In this document: piece by piece, positions 1-15,000 of the stretch | Numbering within the stretch: the first letter of the stretch is position 1 | Layout: every line of letters begins with the position of its first letter | NCBI GenBank assembly: GCA_963714145.1 | Contig: OY970235.1 | Coordinates: 5,394,001 to 5,458,000, forward strand | DNA length: 64,000 nt | Direction of reading: 5' to 3' | DNA from: JBBWZH01 sp035544115 | GTDB taxonomy: Bacteria > Actinomycetota > Actinomycetes > Mycobacteriales > CADCTP01 | Made by a program: the position numbers and the translations under genes | Notes under the pieces: generated by a model | Told to the model about the DNA's origin: nothing | Database searches by the model: none | Seen by the model: the letters and a program-made list of their open reading frames with translations, nothing else

Positions 1-3000
1 TGAGCGAGGCGCCCCGGCCGCCGATGGTCACGGTCACCTGGTTGGGGTCCATCGGGGTGGCCCGGACCGCGGCGCCGATGCCCTCGCCCGCGCCGGCCGG
101 CCGGATCCACAGCCCGCTCTGGGTCAGCTCGACCTGCACGCTGTCGTCCGCGCCGCGGCCGCCGCGGGACGGCGACCGGCCGGCCTGCCACACCCCGGGT
201 TGGCCGGTGGGCTGCAGGCTGCCGAGCGGCGGCCGGACCGGGCTGAGCACCGGCGGCCGGGCCACCCCGGACGGGCCGGCGGGCGTGTGCCGGACGGTGC
301 CGGCGACCGGGTGCTCGGTCAGTACCGGCACCCCGGTGCTGTCCGCCAGCGCCTGCGCCCGCGCGGTGGACTGCCGCCCGGCGAGCAGGATCCGCAGATC
401 GGCCGGGGCCGGGCCCGGGCCCTGCTGCCCGGGCGGCGGTGCCGGACGCAGCCGGTTCACCAGGTCGACGACCTGCGCGTCGGTCAGCGTCGGGTCGACC
501 GTGACGACGGTGGCGGCGCGCTCCGGCGCGACCTCGCTGGCGCTGGTCAGCAGCCGGGTGTGCCGGGCCTGGCCGGCCTGGTTGCCGGCGACCAGCGGCG
601 GGTGCAGCACCAGCCCGGACGACACCGGGGCCAGCTGCAGCCCGACCGGGGTGGCCGTGGTCCGCGCCGCCGCGTCGGTGCGGAGCTGGCTGGCCGGCGC
701 CGGGCCGACCGGCACCCCGGCCTGCTGACCCGCCTGCACCCCTGGCTGCGGACCGGCCTGGGGCCCCAACTGCGGACCGGGCGCCGGCCCAGCCACCTGG
801 GGTCCGAACAAGCCGGGCGGGAGACCCGGCGGGAGACCGGGTGGGAGACCCGGCGGGAGACCGGGCGGCAGGCCGGGCGGGAGCCCCGGCGGCGGGCCGG
901 CCGGACCGCCGGGACCGGGGCCGACGCCGGGGCCCGCGGCGGCCCCAACCAGCGGCGCCGGCACGGCGGCCGGCGGCGTGTTCCGGCGGAACTGCCACCA
1001 GCCGCTGGCCGTCGTCGGGCCGTCGTGCGCGAGCACGTCGGCGAGCAGCCGGTCCGCGACGCGCTGGCCGTAGGACTGGGCACCGCCGGCCGCGCCGTTC
1101 GGCAGCACCAGCCGCAGGTCCCGCTGGCCGGCCGGGAGCAGCGGCTGCAGCCGCTGCAGGCCGAGCAGCAGCGCGTCCCGGCGGACCAGCGGGTCGGTCA
1201 CCACGACCGTGGTCCGGGCCGGGTCGGGCCCGAGCGCCGCGGGTGCCGCCGGCGCCGCCAGCCCGGCCGACTGGATCACCACGGTGCCCCCGACCGGGTG
1301 CGCGACCAGGTCGTTGCCCAGCTCGACCGGGCCGGCCAGCAGGCCGCCCAGCTCGACCACCGGGGCCGTCGAACCGGTCCAGCCGGCCGGCTCCGCGGGC
1401 GCGAACACCCCGGGCAGCGCCGGCCGCGGGTCGATCCGGCTGGCCAGCGGCAGCTCGCCGCGGACCACGTCGACCAGGTCCTCGCCGTACACCTCGGGCG
1501 GGTGGGTCGGGCCGAACCGGATCCAGTTGCCCGGCCGGGTCTGGCCGAACGCGGGCCGGCCGGCCGCGTTCAGGGTGAACCGGGCCGCCCGGACCCGGCC
1601 GTGCGCGTCCTGAACGATGTCGTCCGGGGTGGCCAGCACCTCGGTGCCGAGCGCGGCGCTGAGCTCCTCGGCGAACGAGGTGAGCCCGCCGGCGACCGCC
1701 GGCCCGGCGGCGGGCCCGGGCATCGCGGCCGGGCCGAGCCGGGCCGCCCCGGCGGCGACCAGCACGATGCCGCGGCCGTGCCGGTCGGGCAGCCGCTGGA
1801 CCAGCGCGGCGAACCCGGCGGCGTCGTACTGCTGGCCGCCGTAGGTGACGGTGCGGGTGACCGGGTCGAGGCCGCCGATGGCGAGCGTGTAGAGGCCGCC
1901 GCCGCCCGGCGCCGGAACGGCCGGCGCCGGAACGGCCGGCGCCGGAACGGCCGGCGCCGGAACGGCCGGCGCCGGTACGGCCGGCGCCGGTACGGCCGGC
2001 GCCGCGCCCGGGTGCGGCGCGGGCGCCTGGAACGAGGGCAGCGCGTACGCCTGCAGCAGCCGGTCGCGGCGGGCGGTGGCGGCGGCCTGCGCCTCCCCCA
2101 CGGTCGCGGCCCGCCGGGTCGCCTCGCTGTCGGCCGGGAACAGCCGGCCGGCCGGCACCGGGTGGCCCAGCGCGTGCGTGATGCCCTTGGCCCGGGCGGT
2201 CTCCGGGTCGACCAGCAGCTCGGCGGCGTCGTCGATGCGGAACATCAGCCGGGTGGTGCCGCCGTCGAAGAACCGCATCACCCGGCCCACGTACGGGATG
2301 CGCTGCGCCCACTGCGGCATCCCCATGATCGCCCGCTGGTCGTGCGCGTCGATCTCGATCTCGACCATGATGCCGGCGCGGACCCGCAGGTACTCGGTCT
2401 CCCGGTTGCGGAACGTGCCGCGCAGCCGCTTGCTGTCGGCCACCTCGGAGATCTCGGTGCCGCCACTCGGTCCACCGGAGAAGAACAGGTTCTGGCTGCG
2501 GTTCTCGGCCCGCGAGCCGGGCGCCGGGTCACGCGCGCCGGTCCGGATGACCGGCCCGCCGAAGAGGCTGGCCGCGACCGACCGGTTGCCCTTGTCGGCG
2601 GTCTCCGACTCGTCGAAGTGGTACGTCTCCGAGTACATGAACGACGGCACCCAGTCCAGCGGACGGCCGTCGTAGAAGGCGTACCGGATGCGCACCCGGC
2701 CATTGGTGTCGGTCAGCGCCCCGCCCTCGCGGACCAGCGCCGGCGAGACGTACCCGCCCGGGCCCAGCGCGTACCGGGACGCCCGGGTCAGCCGCGGGAA
2801 CGAGATCGCGTTCAGGAAGCCGGCGAAGCCGCCGCCGTCCGGGCGGAGCAGCCGGGAGACGGTGCCGCCGTAGCCGCGGCTGCGCTCGCCCACGCTGGCC
2901 TGCTCGCCGCTGAACGCGGCGAGCGCCTGGCCGGCCAGGTCCCGGATCGCCCGGTGGTCGACCGAGGCCACGTGCACCTGCCGGCGCAGCACGTTCTCCG

Positions 3001-6000
3001 GGGTCACCTCGAACTCGGTCAGCCCGGCGGTGTTCGCGATCTGCAGCCGCGGGTCGCCCCGCGGGACGACCTCCTGCACCACCGGCGCGGCCGGCGCGGC
3101 GGCCCGGTTGTTCGCCAGCGGTCCGGGCAGCGCGTCGGTGTACTGGGTGACCCGCGGCACCAGCACCCGCTCGCGCATGAGCAGCTGCTCGGTCAGTCCT
3201 TCCGCGGCCGGGGTCAACGCGGCCGCCGGGCGGCGCAGCCCGCCGACCCAGGACCAGATCGCGGCCGGCGCGCCGCCGAACACCGCGTTCAGCAGCCGGG
3301 ACGGCCGGGACGCCGGCACGTAGGTGATGTCCAGCCGGAACCCGTTGGAGACGTAGCGGTCGGTCGAGCCGATCATCCGGTAGGTGTCCCGGTCGATCGT
3401 GGTGTGCGAGCGGGCCGACTCCTCGGCGGTCGACCAGTCCACGTTCGCGCCCGGGATCTCCAGCACCGTCGGCACCCGGTTCCCGCCCGGGGTGTGCTGC
3501 CCGGCCGGCTCGGTCGGGGTCGACTGCACCAGCCGGGCCGCGATGTTCGCCCCGGCGGCCGTGGTGTCGGTGTGCCGGGCCTCGCGCTTGTCGTAGCCGG
3601 TCCAGTACACCCCCTGGGAGAACCCCTCCAGGGTGCGGTCGTAGTGGTAGCCGCTCGGGTCGCGGGTGGCCCGCAGCACGATGCTCGGCCGGGAGATCCA
3701 GAACGGGAACGCCCGCGACGCCGGCCGCAGCACCAACCCGGCACCCAGCATCATGTCGATGTGCCCGTTCAGCGCACCCGAGTTCAGCATCGCCTGCAAC
3801 GTCTCCGGGGCGGCCCCGCGCCGCTCGGTCCCCTCGACCGTCCACTTGCGAGTCAGCAGCGCCGGGTTGTTGGTGCGCAGCAGCCGCTGCACGGCCGCCA
3901 CCGCCGGGTTGGCCTTCGGCGTGACGATGGACGGCTCCAGCTGCGTCGCGGTCGGCGGCCCGTACTGGACCGGCGGCGTGATGAACTCCAGCCGGTCGTT
4001 CACGGTCTCGCCCGGTAGCTGCCCGGGCCGCAGCACGGCCGGGACGCCGGCCGGGAGCGGCGCGGCGGCCAGCGCGGCGGGCCGCAGGAACTGCAACCCG
4101 CGGTCGACCCAGAGGAAGTTCTTGGTCACGTTCCGGCCGCCGCGCCAGACCAGGTTCTCGCCCCAGACCATCGTGGTGGCGGTCCACACCACGTCCGCGT
4201 CGAAGTTGTCGTAGGTGGCCGCGCCGTGGGTCAGCCAGCGCCCGCTGACCCCGGTGTGCGCCTCCTTGCTGGCGTCGGCCCAGGTCGACTTCTGCGTCCG
4301 GCCGGCGTACGGCACCGCCTGCGCGTTCGAGCCGTCGCCGTGGCTGGCCAGCAGGGTGCCCGGTTCCGGGCGCAGGTTGCCGGATCGGGCGGTCGAGGCG
4401 GTGTCGCTGCTCTCGGTCTTCGGCTGGGACTCCAGGATGTCCAGCCGGCGCACCTGCGCGGCGCCGGTGCCCTGCCGCTCGCCGAAGGTGGCCGCCTGCA
4501 GCGTGATCCGGGCCCGCTTGGTGGTGAACAGGCCGCCCTGGGTGACCTCGAACGTGAGCTGCCCGTCCGCGTTGCGCAGCAGGTGCGCCCGCAGCGCCGC
4601 CGGCGTGGTCAGCTTCTGGATCTGCCCCTCGATCGCCTCGGCCCGCATCCCCTGCGCCACCAACTGGGTGCGCAGCCAGTCGGCCACCGCGTCGGAGCCC
4701 AGCACGTCGGTCACCATGTCGTCCTGGGTGATGGTGCCCTGCTGGGCGAGCTGGGTGGTGGTGAACGGGGCCGGCCGGGCGAGCACGGTGCCGGGCGCGG
4801 GCGGCCGGGCGGCGCCGTCCGGCATCGCCGTGCCCGGCGCGGCGGCGGTCGCGGCCGGGGCCAGCCCGTCCGGCACCACGTACCGGATCAGGCCGTCGGC
4901 CACGGACCGGCGCGCGGTGCCGCCCCAGCGCCAGACCTGGCCGAAGTCCGACCGCCGCCAGACCGCCCGGGCCAGCCCGCGCAGCTGCTGCCAACCCGCC
5001 CAGGACCGGCTCGCCGTCCCGGACCGGAACTCCACCTCGACGTCGATGTCGTAGGAGACGTCGTAGTCGAACGTCCGCACCGGGCCGGCGTCGAACAGCG
5101 CGCCGCGCACCCCGAAGGAGAACACCCCGGTGTTCTGCCCGAGCGCCCGCGACCAGGTGTACGAGCCCTCGTAGTTCGCGCCCATGGTCAGCCACTTCGG
5201 CGCGTGCCGGCGCATGAAACTGTTCGCCTGCAGGCCGCGGGCGCCCTGCACGGTCAGCTCCGGGGTGAACTTGGCGGTGATCGTGTCGTTGGCGCCGACC
5301 TCGGAGTAGAACGTCGGGATCACGTCGATGGACGCGTTGTCCACCCGGCCGGGCCGGGACGGGTTCGCGGCGCCGGTGCCGTCGGCCGCGATCCCGGCCC
5401 GCCGCGGCCGCACCTTGATCTTGATCAGCTCGGTGCCGCCGGCCACCGAGCGGCGCAGCGTGTGGGTCAGCCCGCCCCGGCTGACCAGCTCCTGGCCGCT
5501 GGCGACCATCCCCTCGGTGCCGAAGATCGGGGCCAGCTGCTGGCGCAGCCGCAGCCGTTCCCGGGGCGACCAGGGCAGCGCCCACGGCTGGTTGCGCTCG
5601 GCTTCCCGGATCGCGGTGATGATCTCCGGCAGCACCCGCTCCGAACCGCCGAGCCGGTCCACCACGGCCGGGCCCAGGCCGACGTCGTGCTCGACCTCGG
5701 CCGGCGGCACCTTCGCCGGCGGCACCGGGGCGTTCGCCGGCGGCACCGGGTCGACGTCGGTCGCCGGCGGCGGTGCCGCGGCCGGGTCCATCGCCCGGGC
5801 CAGCTCCGCCTCGAACCGGGCCACCTCCCGCTCCGGCACCCGGATGTAGACCACCCCGTCCGTACCGACCTCGGTGGCCACGTTCGGGTCGGTGCTGAAC
5901 AGCTCGGCGGTGTACCGCATCTCGGCCCGGTAGAGCACGGTCGGCCCACCCGCGGTGCCGGGCGCGCCGGTGTAGTTGACCGTCCGCCACTCGCCGCCGC

Positions 6001-9000
6001 CGGTGGTGGCCGATGCCGACCGGGCGGCCGCGCTGCCGCCGCCCTCGGCCAGCTGGACCTGGAAGTTGTGGTTCTGGCCGGGCGCCGCGGCCGGGTCGCC
6101 GAAGGCGAACGTGAACCGCTGGGTGGCCCGGGCGTCCACCGAGCCGGAGCCGCCCTCGGTGCTGGTGACCTGCTTGCCGATCCGGCTCTCGATCTTCAAC
6201 TGGCCGGTGAGGTTCTCCACCCGCTGGACCGACCGCAGCCGGGTCCGGACCGAGAAGCCGGCCTGGTGCGCGGTGCCACCGCCGACGGTCAGCCAGGACG
6301 ACGTCCGGCCCGGCCCGGCGAACACCCCCCACTCCTGCAGCAGCCAGGCCTCGTTCAGCTCCCGGTAGACGTTGTCCGAGAACTCCTGGCTGCGGTTCGG
6401 GAACTGGGCCAGCACCCGCTCGCGCAGCCGCTCCAGACCGGCGATCGACTGCGGGATCGCGAACACCCGGCCGAGCACGCCCTCGACCCGCCGCTCCTGC
6501 TCCCGGCGGGCGTTGCGGGCCATCCGGGACACCGGATAGGTGCCCTCGTGCCGGGCCTGGCCCTCGCCGACCAGGCCGAGCCGCGGGCCGAGCGCCGGCG
6601 GCGCGCCGAGCGGCGCCGCGGTCTCGGTCGGGAACCCGACCCGGACCGCGAGGTCCACCGGGGTGGGCCGGTTCAGGTGCCCGCGCGGCTGCCCGGTGGT
6701 CGGGTTGATCTCCTGCACGGTCACCCAGAGCCGGCTGCCCGGCACGTCGAAGTACGCCGACCGGCCGTCGTACATCAGCTGCCGCATGGCCGAGACCACC
6801 GACAGCTCCGAACCGGTCCAGTTCGCCCCGCTGCCGGCGTTGACCGCGCCGCCGAGGTTGAACGTGAACCCGGACGCCGCGCCGAAGCCGGGGAACCCGA
6901 GCGGCCCCTGCGGGGTGATTCCGGCCGGCCGGCTCACCGAGACGGCCCGGCTGGAGCCGATCACGTCCTCCTTCAGCTGGTCGGCGCCGGTGCCCTGCTT
7001 CTCGCCGACCGGCACCCGGCCGCGCTCGGCCACGTCCGCCGGCACCACCGTGGCGCCGTCGGCCGGGCCGAGCGTCAGGCTGACGTTGACCCGGTAGGTC
7101 CGGCCGTCCTCGGTGACGAGCACGGTGATGCCGTCGCTGGCCAGTTGCTGGCCGGCCTGCTGGCTGCCCAGCCCGGGCTGGTCGGCCACGCCCGGCTCGC
7201 CGGACAGCCGGGCCCGCACCGCCGCCTGCACGTTCCGGACGAACCCGGCCGAGTCCATCCCGACCGTGGTGTCCTCCAGCAGCGGGGCCAGCGCGTCGAT
7301 CAACGCCTGGTCGCCCGCTCCGCCGAGGGGCCGGCCGCCGACCGCGTCGATCCGGCCGCGCACGCCCCAGGACGGGTGCAGCGCCGGGCCGCCGGGCCAC
7401 AGCTGGTCGGCGAACCCGCGCGGCGGCACGTACTGCGGCGCGGCTGCCTCGGCGAGCAGCTCCTCGACGATCCGCCGCTCCGCCTCGGTGATCGCGGCCT
7501 GCCGGACGATCTCGTCCCGCTCGGCCGCCAGCGTGGCCTGGTACGTCGCCTCCGCCGGCGCGACCGCCCCGGCGACGGCGGCGGCCAGCGTGGTGGCCCG
7601 GGCCATCTCGGCCGCCACCCGGGCCGAGGCGTCCACCGCGGGCGCGGCCAGCAGGGTGCGCTGCAGTTCGGCGTAGGTCTCGCGGTGCGCGTCCAGCAGC
7701 GTCTGCGCCGCGGCCGGGTCGGGCGCGGTGCCGTTGGTCAGGCTGGCGTCCAGGTTCCGGATCTCGGCGGCCAGCTGCGTGGCCTGCTGCCTTGCCGCCT
7801 GCACCGGGGCGCTGACCAGGGCGGCCTGGTGCGCCGCGGCCAGGATCTGCGCGGCGGCCGCGTCCGCCGCGGCGGTCAGCGCGGCCAGCACCGCCGGGTC
7901 GCTCCGCCCGGCCAGCGGGACCTGGTTCAGCACCTGCTGGCGCGCGTTGGTCGCGGCGGCCCGGGCCGGTCCCAGTTCGAGGTTCAGCGCGGCGGCCGCG
8001 GCCAGGTCGGCCACCGCGTCCTCGACCGCCTGGGTCGGCACCGCGGCCAGCTGCCCGAAGGCCGGCGCCGGCCCGGCCTGCTGCGCGACGGTCCGCAGCG
8101 CGGTGCCGGCGGCGGTGGCGGCGGCCACGGCGGCCGGGCGGGCCGGGTCGACCACCACCCGGAGCACCTCGGCGCCGGCCACGGCGGCCCGGGCCCGGCC
8201 GACCTGGTTGGCCAGCTGCGCCACCGCGGCGGCCACCTCGGCCGGCGGCTGCTGCCCGGCCTGCTGGATCTGCGCCCGCTGCGCCGGGGTGAGCACGGCC
8301 CAGCGGAAGTCCGCGGGGAGCTGCCCCGGCTGGCGGGACGGCATGGTGGTCGGCGCGAGCGCGGCGACCAGGTCGGCGCCGTGCGGCGTCGGCGGGCCGA
8401 CCACGGCCGGCAGCATCGGGCCGGGGCCGCCGGGCGCCGGGCCGACCGGGGCCGGCGCGGCGGCCGCGGTGGCCGCCGGGAAGCGCAGCCAGTTCCCGGT
8501 GCCGTGCTGGCCGGGGCCGAACTGGGGCCGCAGCTGGCCGCCGGCGAACACCGCCGGGGTGGCGATGACCCGGCCGTCGGTGGTCTGCCAGACGTCGGTG
8601 TCGGCGGCCCACACATCCGCCGGGGTGGGCAGCGCCTGGCCGACCGCGGCGGCGAACGCGGTCCCGCCGGCCGGGGTCGCCCCGGCCTGGCAGGCCACCA
8701 GCACCAGCGGCGTACCCGGCACGTAGTCGGTCGTGGCCAGCTCGGCGACGAACTGCTCCGGGGTCAGCTCCCGGCCGTCGCCGAGCACCACCCGCTGCCC
8801 GTCCGCGCTGGTGTGCGCGGCCGCCACGTATGCGCCCGGGAACTGCGGCAGCGCCGCCCGGGCCGCGGCGACCAGCGCCGGGTCGCCGGTTCCGGAACCG
8901 AAGAACCAGCCCCGGCCGGCGCCCAGCGACCCCGGCGCCTGCTGGTTGCCGGACGTACCCGACGGCCCGGACTGCGACGGCCCGGACGGCGGCAACCCGG

Positions 9001-12000
9001 GTGGCGGACCCTGCTGGAAGCCCAGCTGCGCCCCCTGCTGGGCGCCGAACTGCGGCCCGGTCGGACCGGTCGGCGGCGGCCCCGGCGGGCCGGGCGGCGC
9101 CAGCCCGGCGATCGCCGGGTTGGCGACCGGGACCGGCACGGCGTTGCGGCGGAACCGGAACCAGCCGCCGGTCTGCGGGTTGGCGCCGGCGTGCGCGGTC
9201 ACGTCGACCAGCAACCGGCCGGCCGCGTGCTGGGCGAACGAGTTGGCCGCTCCGGTGGCCGCGCCGCCGGGCAGCAGCAGCTGCAGGTTCCGCTGGCCGG
9301 GCGGCAGCAGCGGCTGCAGCCGCTGCAGGCCGAGCAGCAGCGCGTCGGCCCGGACCGCCGGGTCGATGACGGTGACCGTGGTCGAGCCCTGTGCCGGCGC
9401 CGGGCCGGGCACCGCCGCCGGCGGGGCCACCCCGGCCCGGCCGATCACCACCGGGCCCGTGTTGCCGCCGAGCCGGGTCGCGGTCAGGCCGTTGCCGATG
9501 TCGACGGTGCCGGTCAGCCGGCCGGCCAGCTCGTCCAGCGGGACGGTGGAGCCGGTCCAGCCGACCTCCTCGGCCGGCGCGAACACGGCCGGCAGCGCCG
9601 GCCGCGGCTCGATCCGCTCGGCCACCGGCAGCTCCGTGCGGGCCACCTCGACCAGGTCCTCGCCGTGCACGGTGGGCGGCCCGGCCGGGCGGTGCAGCAC
9701 CCAGTTGCCGGGCCGGAACCCGCCCGGCACCGGCCGGCCGCCGGCGTCCAGCGCGAACCGGGCAGCCCGCACCCGGCCGTGCGCGTCCTGGTAGACGTCG
9801 TCCGGGGTGGCCAGCACGTCCACGCCCAGCGCGGTGCTCAGCTCCTGCGCGAACGAGGTGTGCCCGGCGCCGTCCGGGTGCGGCTGGGCGGCGCCGCCGG
9901 CGGCCAGCACCAGCGGCCGCTGCGCCCAGTCCGGCAGCCGCCGCACCAGCGCGGCGAACTGGGCGGCGGTGTACTGCTGGCCGCGGTACGTGACGGTCCG
10001 GGCGACCGGGTCGAGGCCGCCGATGGTGAGCGTGTAGAGGCCGGTGCTGCCGCCCGGGTGGGCCGGCGTGGGCGTCCCGCCGGGGTACGGCGTCGGCGCC
10101 AGCAGCGAGGGCAGCGCGTACGCCTGCACCAGCCGGTCCCGGCGGGCGTCGGCGGTGGCGGTGGTCTCGGCGTCGGCCGGGAAGTGCCGGCCGGCCGGCA
10201 CCGGGTGGCCCAGCTGGTGCTGGATCCCCCTGGCCCGCGCGGTCTCCGGGTCGACCAGCAGCTCGGCGGCGTCGTCGATGCGGAACATCAGCCGGGTGGT
10301 GCCGCCGTCGATGAACCTGGCCAGCCGGCCCACGCCGGGGAGGTTCTGCGCCCACTGCGGCATCCGCGTGATCGCGCGCTGGTCGTGCGCGTCGATCTCG
10401 ATCTCGACCATGATGCCGGCGCGCACCCGCAGGTATTCGGTCTCCCGGTTGCGGAACGTGCCGCGCAGCCGCTTGCTGTCGGCGAACTCGGCGATGTCGT
10501 TGCCGGCGCTCAGGCCGCCGGACACGAACAAGTTGAGGTTGCGGTCCTCGGCCCGGGAGCCGGGCGCCGGGTCGCGCTCGCCGGCCCGGATGATCGGCCC
10601 GCCGAACAGGCCGCCCCCCGCCGACCGGGCCGCCTTGTCGACGGTCTCCGACTCGTCGAAGTGGTACGTCTCCGAGTACAGGTACGACGGCACCCAGTCC
10701 AGCGGGCGGCCGTCGTAGAACCTGTACCGGATCTTGATCCGGCCGTTCGTGTCGGTGAGCACCCCGCCCTCGCGCACCAGTGGCGGCGAGACGTACCCGT
10801 CCGGCCCCAGCGCGTGCCGGGAGGCCCGGGTCAGCCGCGGGAACGAGATCGTGTTGAGGAAGCCGGCGAAGCCGCCGCCGTCCAGCCGCAGCAGCCGGGC
10901 CACGGTGCCACCGAAGCCGCGGCTCTGCTCGCCGACGCTGGCCTGCTCCCCGGCGAACGACCGCAGCGCCTGGCTGGCCAGGTCCCGGATGGCCCGGTGG
11001 TCGATCGAGGCGACGTGCACCTCCCGGTGCAGCACGTTCTCCGGCGTCACCTCGAACTCGGTCAGCCCGGCGTTGGCGATCTGGGTGGCCGGGTCGGCCT
11101 CCGGTGCCACCTCCTGCACCACCGGCGCGGCCGGCGCGGTGGCCAGGTTGTTGGCGAAGGCGCCCGGCAGCACGTCGGTGTACTGGGTGACCCGCGGCAC
11201 CAGCACCCGCTCGCGCATGAACAGCCGCTCGGTCAGCCCCTGGTCCGCCGGGGTCAGCGCGGCGCCCGGCTGGCGCGCCCCGCTGTACCGGGACCAGACC
11301 GCCGCCGGGATGCCGCCGAAGATCGTGTTGAGCAGCTTGGACGGCCGGGACGCCGGCACGTACGTGATCTCCAGCCGGAACCGGTCGTTGGCGTACCGGT
11401 CGGTGGGGCCGACCATCCGGTAGGTGTCCCGGTCGATCGTGGTGTGCGAGCGGGCCGACTCCTCGGTGGCCGACCAGTCCACGTTCACGCCCGGGATCTC
11501 CAGCACCGCCGGCACCCGGTTGCCGCCCGGGGTGTGCTGGCCGGCCGGCTCCCCCGGCGGCGACTGGACGAACCGCGCGCCGAGGTTGAGGCCGCCGCCC
11601 AGCTGCGGGTCGGTGCCGCGCCGCGCCTCGTGCTTGTAGTAGCCGGTCCAGTACACGCCCTGGGAGAAGTTCGCCAGCGTCCGGTCGTACGTGTAGCCGG
11701 CCGGCGCGGCGCCGCCGGTGGCCGTCTCGTCCGGGTCGCGGGTGGCCCGCAGCACGATGCTCGGCCGCGAGTTCCAGAACGGGAACGCCCGACCGGCCGG
11801 CCGCAGCACCAGCCCGGCGCCCAGCATCAGGTCGATGTGCCCGTTCAGCGCGCCGGAGTTCAGCATCGCCTGCAGCGTCTGCGGGGCGGCGCCGCGCGGG
11901 TCGACCCCCTCGATCGTCCACCTGCTGGTCAGCAGCCCCGGGCCGTGCTGCCGCAGCAGCCGCTGTACGGCCTCCACCGCCGGGTTCTCCCGCGGCGTGA

Positions 12001-15000
12001 CGATGGACTGCTCGGGCAGCGCCGGGTTCGGCGCCACGCCCGCCACCGGGAGGAACTCCAGCCGGTCGTTCACCGTCTCGCCCGGCAGTTGGCCGGGGTC
12101 GAGGGTGGGTGGGACGCCGGCCGGCAGCGGCGCGGCAGGCACCGGCGCGGGCCGCAGGAACTGCAGGCCGCGGTCGACCCAGGTGAAGCTCTGCTCGACG
12201 TTCGGGCGGCCGGACCAGACCAGGTTCTGGCCCCAGACCATCGTCGTCGCGGTCCAGACCACGTCCGCGTCGACGTCGTTGTACGCGACCGGCTCGTGCG
12301 TCAGCCAGCGCCCGCTGACCCCGGTGTGCGCCTCCTTGCTGCTCTCCGACCAGTTGCGCCCGGACGAGCTGCCGACGTACGGCACCAGCTGCTCGACCGC
12401 CCCGTTGCCGGCGGAGGCCAGCAGCGTCCCCGGCTCGGGCCGGAAGTTGTTCCGCCAGCCGCCGCCCCGGGTCTCGGCGCCCTCGACCTTGGGCTGCGAC
12501 TCCAGGATGTCCAGCCGGCGCACCTGGGCGGTGGCGGTGCCCGGCCGCTCCCGGAAGGTGCTGGCCTGCAGGGTGATCCGGGCCCGCTTGGTCTTGAAGA
12601 ACCCGCCCTCGGTCACCTCGAAGGTGAGCTGCCCGTCCGGGTTGCGCAGCAGGTGCGCCCGCAACGCGGCCGGCGTCGTGAGCTTCTGGATCTGGCCCTC
12701 GATCGCCGCCAGCCGCATCCCCTGCGCGGCCAGCTGGACCCGCAGCTGCTGGGCCAGCGCCTCGGCGCCGAGCACCCCGGTGATCATGTCGTCCTGGCTG
12801 ATGTCGCCCCGCGCGCCGAGCTCGTTGCCGGTGAACGCGTTGCCGGCCTCCCGGGTCTCCACGCTGCCCGGCACGCCCCGCGCAGCGCCATTCGGGGTGA
12901 CGGGCAGGGCCGGTGCCGGCGCGCCGGCCAGCGGCGCCAGCGCCTCGGGCACCACGTACCGCACCAGCCCGCCGTCCACGCTCCGCTGGCCGCGGCTGGT
13001 CGGCCAGGCCGGGTCGCCGGTGTCCAGCCGCCGGTAGCCGGCCCGCATCAGCCCGGCCAGCTGCGGGAAGCCGGTCCAGGAGCGGCTGGCCACCCCCGCC
13101 TTGAAGTCGACCTCGACCTCGATGTCGTACGAGACGTCGTAGTCGAACGTCTGCACCGGACCGGAGTCGAACAGCGCACCGCGGACGCCGAACGAGAACA
13201 CGCCCGTGCTCTGCCCGGTGCCGCGCGGCTTGCTGCCGCTGAGCTCGTTGTTGCCGCCCAGCGCCAGCCAGTTGGGGGCGTGCCGGCGCATGAAGCTGCT
13301 CTGCTGCAGCCCGGCCGCGCCCTGCAGGGTCAGCTCGGCGCTGCCCTGCACGGTCAGCGACTCGTTGGCGCCGGCCTCGGAGAAGAACGTCGGGATCAGG
13401 TCGATCGACGCGTTGTCCACCTGGCTGACGCGCGGTGGGTTGGCGATGCCGGTGCCGTTCTGCGCGATCCCGGCCCGCCGTGGCCGTACCTTGATCTTGA
13501 TCGTCTCGGTGCCGCCGGAGACCTGCCGGCGGACCGTGTGGGTGAGCCCGGTCCGGCTGACCAGTTCCTCGCCGGAGGACACCATGCCCTCGGTGCCGTA
13601 GATCGGGGCCAGCTGCTGGAGCAGCCGGTGCTGCTCGCGCGGCGACCGGCGCAGCGCCCACGACTGGTTCCGCTCGGCCGCGCTGATCGCGTCCAGGATG
13701 CCGGGCAGCACCCGCTCGGACCCGCCGAGCCGGTCGATCACGGACGGCCCGAGCCCGGAGTCGTGCTCGACCTCGGTTGGCGGCCGGTGGGCCGGCGGCG
13801 GCGGGGCGCCCGCCGGCAGCGCCGGGGCCGGGTCGTTCGGCGGCGGCACCGGGTTGTTCACCGGGTCCACGGCGTGTGCCATCTCGGCCTCGAACCGGGC
13901 CACCTCGCGCTCGGGCACCCGGATGAAGACCACGCCGTCGGCGCCGACCTCGGTGGCGATGTTCGGGTCGGTGGCGAACAGCCGCGCGGTGTATCGCATC
14001 TCGGCCCGGTAGAGCACGGTCGGGCCGCCCGCGGTGCCGGCCGCACCGCCGTAGTTGACCGTCCGCCACTCCCCGCCGCCGAGCGTCGCCGACGCCGACC
14101 GGCCGGAGCTGTCGCTGACCCCCTCGGCGAGCTGGAACTGGAAGTTGCTGTTGCCGCCGGGCGGTGCCGCGGTGTCGCCGAAGGTGAACGTGAACCGCTG
14201 GGTGCCCCGGGCGCTCACCGAGCCGGAGCCGCCCTCGCCGCTGGTGACCTGCTTGCCGACCCGGCTCTCGATCTTCAGCTGGCCCGGCCGGGTCGTGCCG
14301 GTGTCCACCCGCTGGATCGACCGCAGCCCGGCCCGTACGTCGAATCCCATCTGCTGGTTGGTGCCGCCGCCCACGGTCAGCCAGGGCGACGGTCGACCGG
14401 CGCCGAAGAACGGCCCCCACTCCTGCAGCAGCCAGGCCTCGTTCAGCTCCCGGTAGACGTTGTCCGAGAACTCCTGGCTGCGGTTCGGGAACTGGTCCAG
14501 CAGCCGTTCCCGCAGCACCTCGAGGCCGGCGATCGACTGCGGGATGGCGAACACCCGCCCCAGCACGCCCTCGATCCGACCGATCTGCTGCTCACGCAGG
14601 GCCGCCGCCGGGCTGCCGGGGGCCGGGAAGGTGCCTGCCGCCTGCAGCTGCTCCTCGCCGGTCAGCCCGATCGGGTTGCCCGGCACCGGCGCGGCCTGCC
14701 CGGCCGGCTCGGCGGTCTCGGTCGGGAAACCCAACCGGACCGGCAGCTGGGTGCCGGCCGGGTTGTGCGCCGCGCCGCGCGGCAGCCCGGTGACCGGGTG
14801 TACCTCCCTGATCGAGAGGCTGAACACGGCGCCGGGCACGTTGAAGTAGGCCGACCGGCCGTCGTACATCAGCTGCCGCATCGCCGACACGACCGACAGC
14901 TCCGAGCCGGACCAGTTCGCCCCGCTGCCGCCGGAGACCCCGCCACCGGGGTTGAACGAGAACGCCGCCAGCTTGTCCAGGCCGGGGAACCCGAGCGGAC

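Noticed and set aside
2529..14420. A 3,963-codon minus-strand frame within the giant gene
   Set aside because: It is one frame off the true one; the true frame gives balanced composition and repeated conserved domains.
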